Of a stretch of DNA of 10,000 bases, positions 6,885 to 10,000 are shown piece after piece. Position 1 is the stretch's first letter; each line of letters begins with the position of its first letter. The translations under genes were made by a program, and so were the position numbers. Source of the DNA: Chrysiogenia bacterium (lineage in GTDB: Bacteria; JAGRBM01); contig JAGRBM010000489.1 in assembly GCA_020434085.1 (NCBI GenBank), forward strand, positions 1 to 10,000. The letters are read 5' to 3'. The notes beneath the pieces were generated by a model. That model searched no databases. It saw only the letters and a program-made list of their open reading frames with translations, and was not told the origin of the DNA.

Positions 6885-8273
6885 ATGGCGATCAGAGCGT
6901 TGAACAATGCATGGTATTCCCGAAAAGGCTACTGGGGGCTTGCCCTCACTGTCTGGGCATTGGTCTGGCTCGGCGACTCGCTGGCCCATGCATCACTCGA
7001 TGAGCACGAGACACTTCTGCACGCAATTTTCAGCCCGCCCCTGCCCGAGCTCGTGGCACGGACGGTTTCCCTGATCCCCGTAATCGTTTTCAGTTTTGTT
7101 TTGCGGTGGGCACTGCTGCGCCAGCGCGGAGTCAAGGATGAACTGCAACGTGTGAGCGGGGCATACGAAGAAGCCCAGCGCATCGCCCACGTGGGGCACT
7201 GGGACTGGGATATTCTCAATGGCTCACTTGCGTGGTCGGACGAGGTCTACCGGATCTTCGGGTTTGAACCCCAGGTGTTCGGTGCGACCTATGAGGCATT
7301 CCTTGAATCGGTCCACCCCGAAGACCGGAGGCTGGTGGAGGAAGGCGTACGCCTTCATCTGGAAGAAGACGTCCCCTACTCGGTCGAACACCGCGTGGTC
7401 CGGCCCGACGGCGAGATCCGCTACGTGCATGAAAAGGGCCGCGTGGAGCGCGCGCCCGACGGCAGCCCGACGCGAATGCTCGGCACCGTACACGACATCA
7501 CCCGGCTGACCCGGGTGCGCCAGGAGCAGGAAGCGCTGCAGGAGAAATTTCAGGAAGCGCGCCGGCTGGAGAGCATCGGCATCGTGGTTGGCGGAATCGC
7601 CCATGATTTCAACAACCTGCTCACTCCGATTCTGGGACGGATTTCACTGATTCAACGGCGGCTCCCCGAGGATGAGGAAGTGTGCAACCACCTGAGCAGT
7701 ATCGAGAGATCCGCGGTCCGTGCTGCGGAGCTGATCCGGCAGCTCGTTTCCTACGCCGGGCGTGTGCAACTGCACACGCAGCCCCTGGATCTCTACCGCC
7801 ATTTGCACGGCATCGTTCAAACGGCACAGAGCGCATTGGTCGAAAACATTTCGGTCTCGCTGAGCGCTCTCGATGAGGAACTCATCATTGATGCAGACGC
7901 CGATCAGCTTGAACGGGCATTGAGCGCGCTGCTCGCCAACTCGGTCGAAGCAATCGATGGTCACGACGGCGCAATTGCCGTCAAGATGGACAAGGTCTGG
8001 CTCGATCCGGCGCTCATTCCGAATGTGCGCGGTGCAAAAGGCGCGGCTGCGGGAACCTACGCCATGGTGGAAGTCCGCGACGATGGGTCGGGCATGAGCG
8101 AACAGATTCGCGACGCGGCATTCGAGCCCTTTGTGACAACCCGGGAGGAGGGGCGCGGCCTGGGACTGCCGGCGCTGGTGGGCATCATGAAGGCCCACCA
8201 GGGACTCGCCACGCTGGAGAGCACTCCGGGGGAGGGGACGACCGTCCGACTCTACTTCCCCCTGGAAAAGTGA
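6885..8273 (+). CDS. Membrane PAS-domain sensor histidine kinase (NtrB-like core)
   Basis: A 462-residue kinase, likely to phosphorylate the divergent NtrC-type regulator. Two membrane segments (about 15-34 and 60-78) flank a short loop of about 25 residues (with HASLDEHETLLHAIFSPPLPEL), too small for a typical periplasmic ligand domain. A PAS_3-type fold follows (about 95-208; GHWDWDI, WSDEVYRIFGFEP, VHPEDR, RPDGEIRYVHEKG, GTVHDITRL), then a coiled linker. The dimerisation/phospho-acceptor helix has His240 in GGIAHDFNNLLTPIL, the form common in NtrB-like and hybrid kinases. The ATPase domain shows the N box (LLANSVEAI, N352), G1 (DDGSGM, D400), F box (FEPFVTT) and G2 (GRGLGLP). There is no attached receiver, which fits a separate response regulator. 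The ATG at 6885 is preceded by GGACGGACA, a modest ribosome site. The PAS ligand (redox, haem, flavin or small molecule) cannot be deduced. Confidence 0.96.
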   Translation: MAIRALNNAWYSRKGYWGLALTVWALVWLGDSLAHASLDEHETLLHAIFSPPLPELVARTVSLIPVIVFSFVLRWALLRQRGVKDELQRVSGAYEEAQRIAHVGHWDWDILNGSLAWSDEVYRIFGFEPQVFGATYEAFLESVHPEDRRLVEEGVRLHLEEDVPYSVEHRVVRPDGEIRYVHEKGRVERAPDGSPTRMLGTVHDITRLTRVRQEQEALQEKFQEARRLESIGIVVGGIAHDFNNLLTPILGRISLIQRRLPEDEEVCNHLSSIERSAVRAAELIRQLVSYAGRVQLHTQPLDLYRHLHGIVQTAQSALVENISVSLSALDEELIIDADADQLERALSALLANSVEAIDGHDGAIAVKMDKVWLDPALIPNVRGAKGAAAGTYAMVEVRDDGSGMSEQIRDAAFEPFVTTREEGRGLGLPALVGIMKAHQGLATLESTPGEGTTVRLYFPLEK

Positions 8274-8446
8274 TTGGTGCATCCTGCCCGGATCCCGAGA
8301 CCTCCAAAATATTCAATTATTTTAATATCTTAGCTTGAAACCGTGCCAGCGTTTCGGCGCTGCTCTCATATTCATCATTTATTTCAAATTATCTTGAAAC
8401 TATCGAAAGATCGCGGTATTCAGGAGGGCGGCGGGAGGTGTCGCCC
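8274..8446. promoter_or_regulatory. AT-rich intergenic region upstream of the menaquinone genes
   Basis: This 173-base non-coding stretch has an abrupt AT-rich core (about 8305-8410) in otherwise GC-rich DNA. CTTGAAAC occurs twice in the same orientation (8334-8341 and 8393-8400). The second copy is half of a perfect inverted repeat, TTTCAA-ATTATC-TTGAAA (8382-8399). TTGAAA at 8394-8399 resembles a -35 box; 17 bases later TATTCA (8417-8422) is a poor -10 match. CAGCG/CGCTG (8347-8351 and 8358-8362) can form a 5-bp hairpin after the kinase gene, without a clear T-run. The region probably contains the promoter of the ubiE-menF unit, with an operator-like dyad; no regulator can be named. Confidence 0.5.
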
Positions 8447-9169
8447 ATGAGTGAGCAAGTTCGCGATTCCCAGCTTCACGGCAGACAGGTCAACGAGATG
8501 TTTGCCAGCATCGCGCCGCGTTACGACCTGACCAATTCGGTCCTTTCCCTTGGCATTCATCACTGGTGGCGCAGGCGCTTGATTCGCCTGGCGGGTATCG
8601 CGCCCGGCCAGCATGTGCTCGATTGCGCAACCGGTACCGGGGATGTGGCCATCGCGCTGAAGAAACGCGTGGGCGATTCCGGTGAGGTGCTTGCCACGGA
8701 TTTCTGCGCGCAGATGCTCGAACATGCGCCGGCCAAGGCACGTGCGAAGGGACTCGACATCAATTTCGCGCAAGCTGACGCGATGGACCTGCCCTATGAG
8801 AGCGACCGCTTCGACTGCGCGACCATTTCATTCGGCATCCGCAACGTCAGCGACCCGCAGAAGTGCCTGCAGGAAATGGCGCGGGTGGTGCGTCCGGGTG
8901 GAAAAGTCGCCGTTCTGGAATTCGGCCAGCCCGGCGGTATTCTCTTCGGTCCGCTCTACCGCTTTTACAGTGAGCGCGTCCTGCCACGCATCGGTGGGAT
9001 CATCACCGGCAATCACGCCGCGTATTCCTATCTCAACCGCACGTCGGCAAACTTTCCCTGTAGCGATGCCTTCCTGAATCTGATGGACGAATCCGATTCC
9101 TTTGGCGAGCGCACGGCAACGCCGCTCAGCTTCGGCATCGCCTGGGCCTACGTGGGGAGCGTGAAGTAG
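8447..9169 (+). CDS. ubiE/menG: Demethylmenaquinone methyltransferase (UbiE/MenG family)
   Basis: SAM-dependent C-methyltransferase of quinone biosynthesis, 240 residues, within the family's usual size. In menaquinone makers it methylates demethylmenaquinone in the last step; family members also act on a ubiquinone precursor. The sequence shows the UbiE N-terminal signature (FASIAPRYDLTNSVLSLGIH, about 19-38), the SAM-binding loop VLDCATGTGD (57-66), acidic D85 (ATDF) and DAMDLPY, SFGIRNVSD (128-136), the motif RVVRPGGKVAVLEF, and the family's C-terminal Y-x-YL...FP and GIAWAYVGSVK. The ATG at 8447 is preferred: GGAGG at 8434-8438 sits 8 bases upstream, whereas an in-frame GTG at 8438 would overlap it, although AGGAGGG at 8422-8428 could serve that alternative. 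The adjacent isochorismate synthase supports a menaquinone role. No ubiquinone-specific gene is visible. Confidence 0.95.
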   Translation: MSEQVRDSQLHGRQVNEMFASIAPRYDLTNSVLSLGIHHWWRRRLIRLAGIAPGQHVLDCATGTGDVAIALKKRVGDSGEVLATDFCAQMLEHAPAKARAKGLDINFAQADAMDLPYESDRFDCATISFGIRNVSDPQKCLQEMARVVRPGGKVAVLEFGQPGGILFGPLYRFYSERVLPRIGGIITGNHAAYSYLNRTSANFPCSDAFLNLMDESDSFGERTATPLSFGIAWAYVGSVK

Positions 9170-9171
9170 CC

Positions 9172-10000
9172 ATGCCGCCGGGTTTGGTGCACCCCGAGCT
9201 TGCGGGCGACTTCGCCCGGCAGAGCGTGCAGTTCGCGGCAGAGCGTGCCGCACTGCTTAGGCGCCCGGTGCTCGCAGTGCTCCCCATGGCAACGCCCTAC
9301 ATCGAACCGGTGGAGTGGCTGCGACTGGAGCTGGGGAGCGGAGAGCTCGGGTGTTACTTGGGCTCGCAGGAAGAGGAACTCGCCTGCGCCGGCGCGACGC
9401 AGGTCCTCGAAGTCGGAGGCGATGCCTGCTTCGCCGATGCGCGCGCGCAGCTTCGCACGCTCTTCTCCGATGCGGTCTTTGCGCTTCCATTCCTGAAACG
9501 TGTCGCCCGCGCCTTCTGCACCTTCGCATTCTCGAAACAAACATCGGGCGACCCCTGGGCGGGAATGCCGCAAAACCTCTGCGTCGTTCCCGGTCGGATG
9601 CTGCTGCGCCGCCGCGGAACGGTCTGGGGGGCGCAGCTCGTGCGGGTCGCGCCGGATGGCAGCCTGCTCGAGAGCGACGGGCCGGTAGCGAGTCTCTCTA
9701 AGGACGAAAGGCCTGAGTGGACTCACGAGACCTGGCTCGAGCAAAGCGCACAGGCCATCGCGCGGATTCGTGCCGGAGAGCTGGAGAAAGTCGTGCTGGT
9801 TCGGCGCGAAGCGCGTGAGATTGAAGATCTGGGCGGGGATGATGCGCGCGGACTGGGGCTGATCGAGGAACTGCGCGCGCGCCATCCCCGCTGCACTGTC
9901 TATTGGGTCGGGCTGCCGGGTGGGCAGAGCTTCATCGGCGCAACGCCCGAGCAGCTCGTCCGCGTGAGCGGCCGCCGGGTTTCCACCATGGCGCTGGCCG
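9172..10000 (+). CDS. menF: Isochorismate synthase, MenF type (3' partial)
   Basis: Converts chorismate to isochorismate, the committed step of classical menaquinone synthesis. The reading frame is open from the ATG at 9172 to the right edge (276 codons visible; the family is usually about 400-480 residues). The visible part covers the divergent N-terminal half (AFALPF region, DPWAGMPQN) and enters the chorismate-binding domain: QSAQAIARIRAGELEKVVLVRR (about 191-212), then FIGATPEQLVRV (254-265). Lys206 in EKVVLVR and Glu260 in TPEQL correspond, as I align them by eye, to the catalytic Lys and Glu of MenF/EntC enzymes. It begins 2 bases after the methyltransferase stop with GGGGAG at 9154-9159, so the two are co-transcribed. 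Siderophore or salicylate isochorismate synthases (EntC, PchA) share these motifs; the neighbouring ubiE/menG gene favours MenF. Confidence 0.88.
   Translation, partial: MPPGLVHPELAGDFARQSVQFAAERAALLRRPVLAVLPMATPYIEPVEWLRLELGSGELGCYLGSQEEELACAGATQVLEVGGDACFADARAQLRTLFSDAVFALPFLKRVARAFCTFAFSKQTSGDPWAGMPQNLCVVPGRMLLRRRGTVWGAQLVRVAPDGSLLESDGPVASLSKDERPEWTHETWLEQSAQAIARIRAGELEKVVLVRREAREIEDLGGDDARGLGLIEELRARHPRCTVYWVGLPGGQSFIGATPEQLVRVSGRRVSTMALA

Noticed and set aside
8438-8440. GTG start for the UbiE/MenG methyltransferase
   Set aside because: It overlaps the best ribosome-binding site (GGAGG 8434-8438) for the ATG at 8447, and the three extra residues add nothing seen in the family.

Overview
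The window is GC-rich, densely coding bacterial DNA with eight protein genes, two of them cut by the window edges. There is no rRNA, tRNA, insertion sequence, CRISPR array or phage gene. Sec signal peptides, a sigma-54 (NtrC-type) regulator, a PAS histidine kinase, a P-domain subtilase and menaquinone genes together suggest a Gram-negative, GC-rich lineage of the former Deltaproteobacteria type (Myxococcota, Desulfobacterota or Binatota-like). That placement is inference from gene content and style; no marker gene settles it.

Layout. Bases 2-1798 (+) hold the end of a secreted fibronectin-III / S8 subtilase / P-domain protease. Overlapping its stop codon by 4 bases is a small secreted protein (1795-2394, +) whose C-terminal part looks like a subtilase propeptide (inhibitor I9-like). 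A large exported protein of unknown function follows (2508-4040, +). It converges, with a 3-base gap, on a minus-strand pair: a sigma-54-dependent response regulator (6687-5311) and a membrane diguanylate cyclase (5243-4044). Divergent from the regulator is a PAS histidine kinase (6885-8273, +), separated from it by a 197-base control region. After an AT-rich intergenic stretch come a UbiE/MenG methyltransferase (8447-9169, +) and, 2 bases later, the start of a MenF-type isochorismate synthase (9172 to the right edge, +).

How the genes work together. The kinase and the NtrC-type regulator are very probably a two-component pair. The diguanylate cyclase co-directional with the regulator suggests that the circuit also feeds c-di-GMP signalling. 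The last two genes form a tight menaquinone-biosynthesis unit. The most unusual arrangement is at the left: the domain expected N-terminal to the protease catalytic domain appears to be encoded as a separate, translationally coupled downstream gene, while fibronectin-III sequence occupies its normal place.
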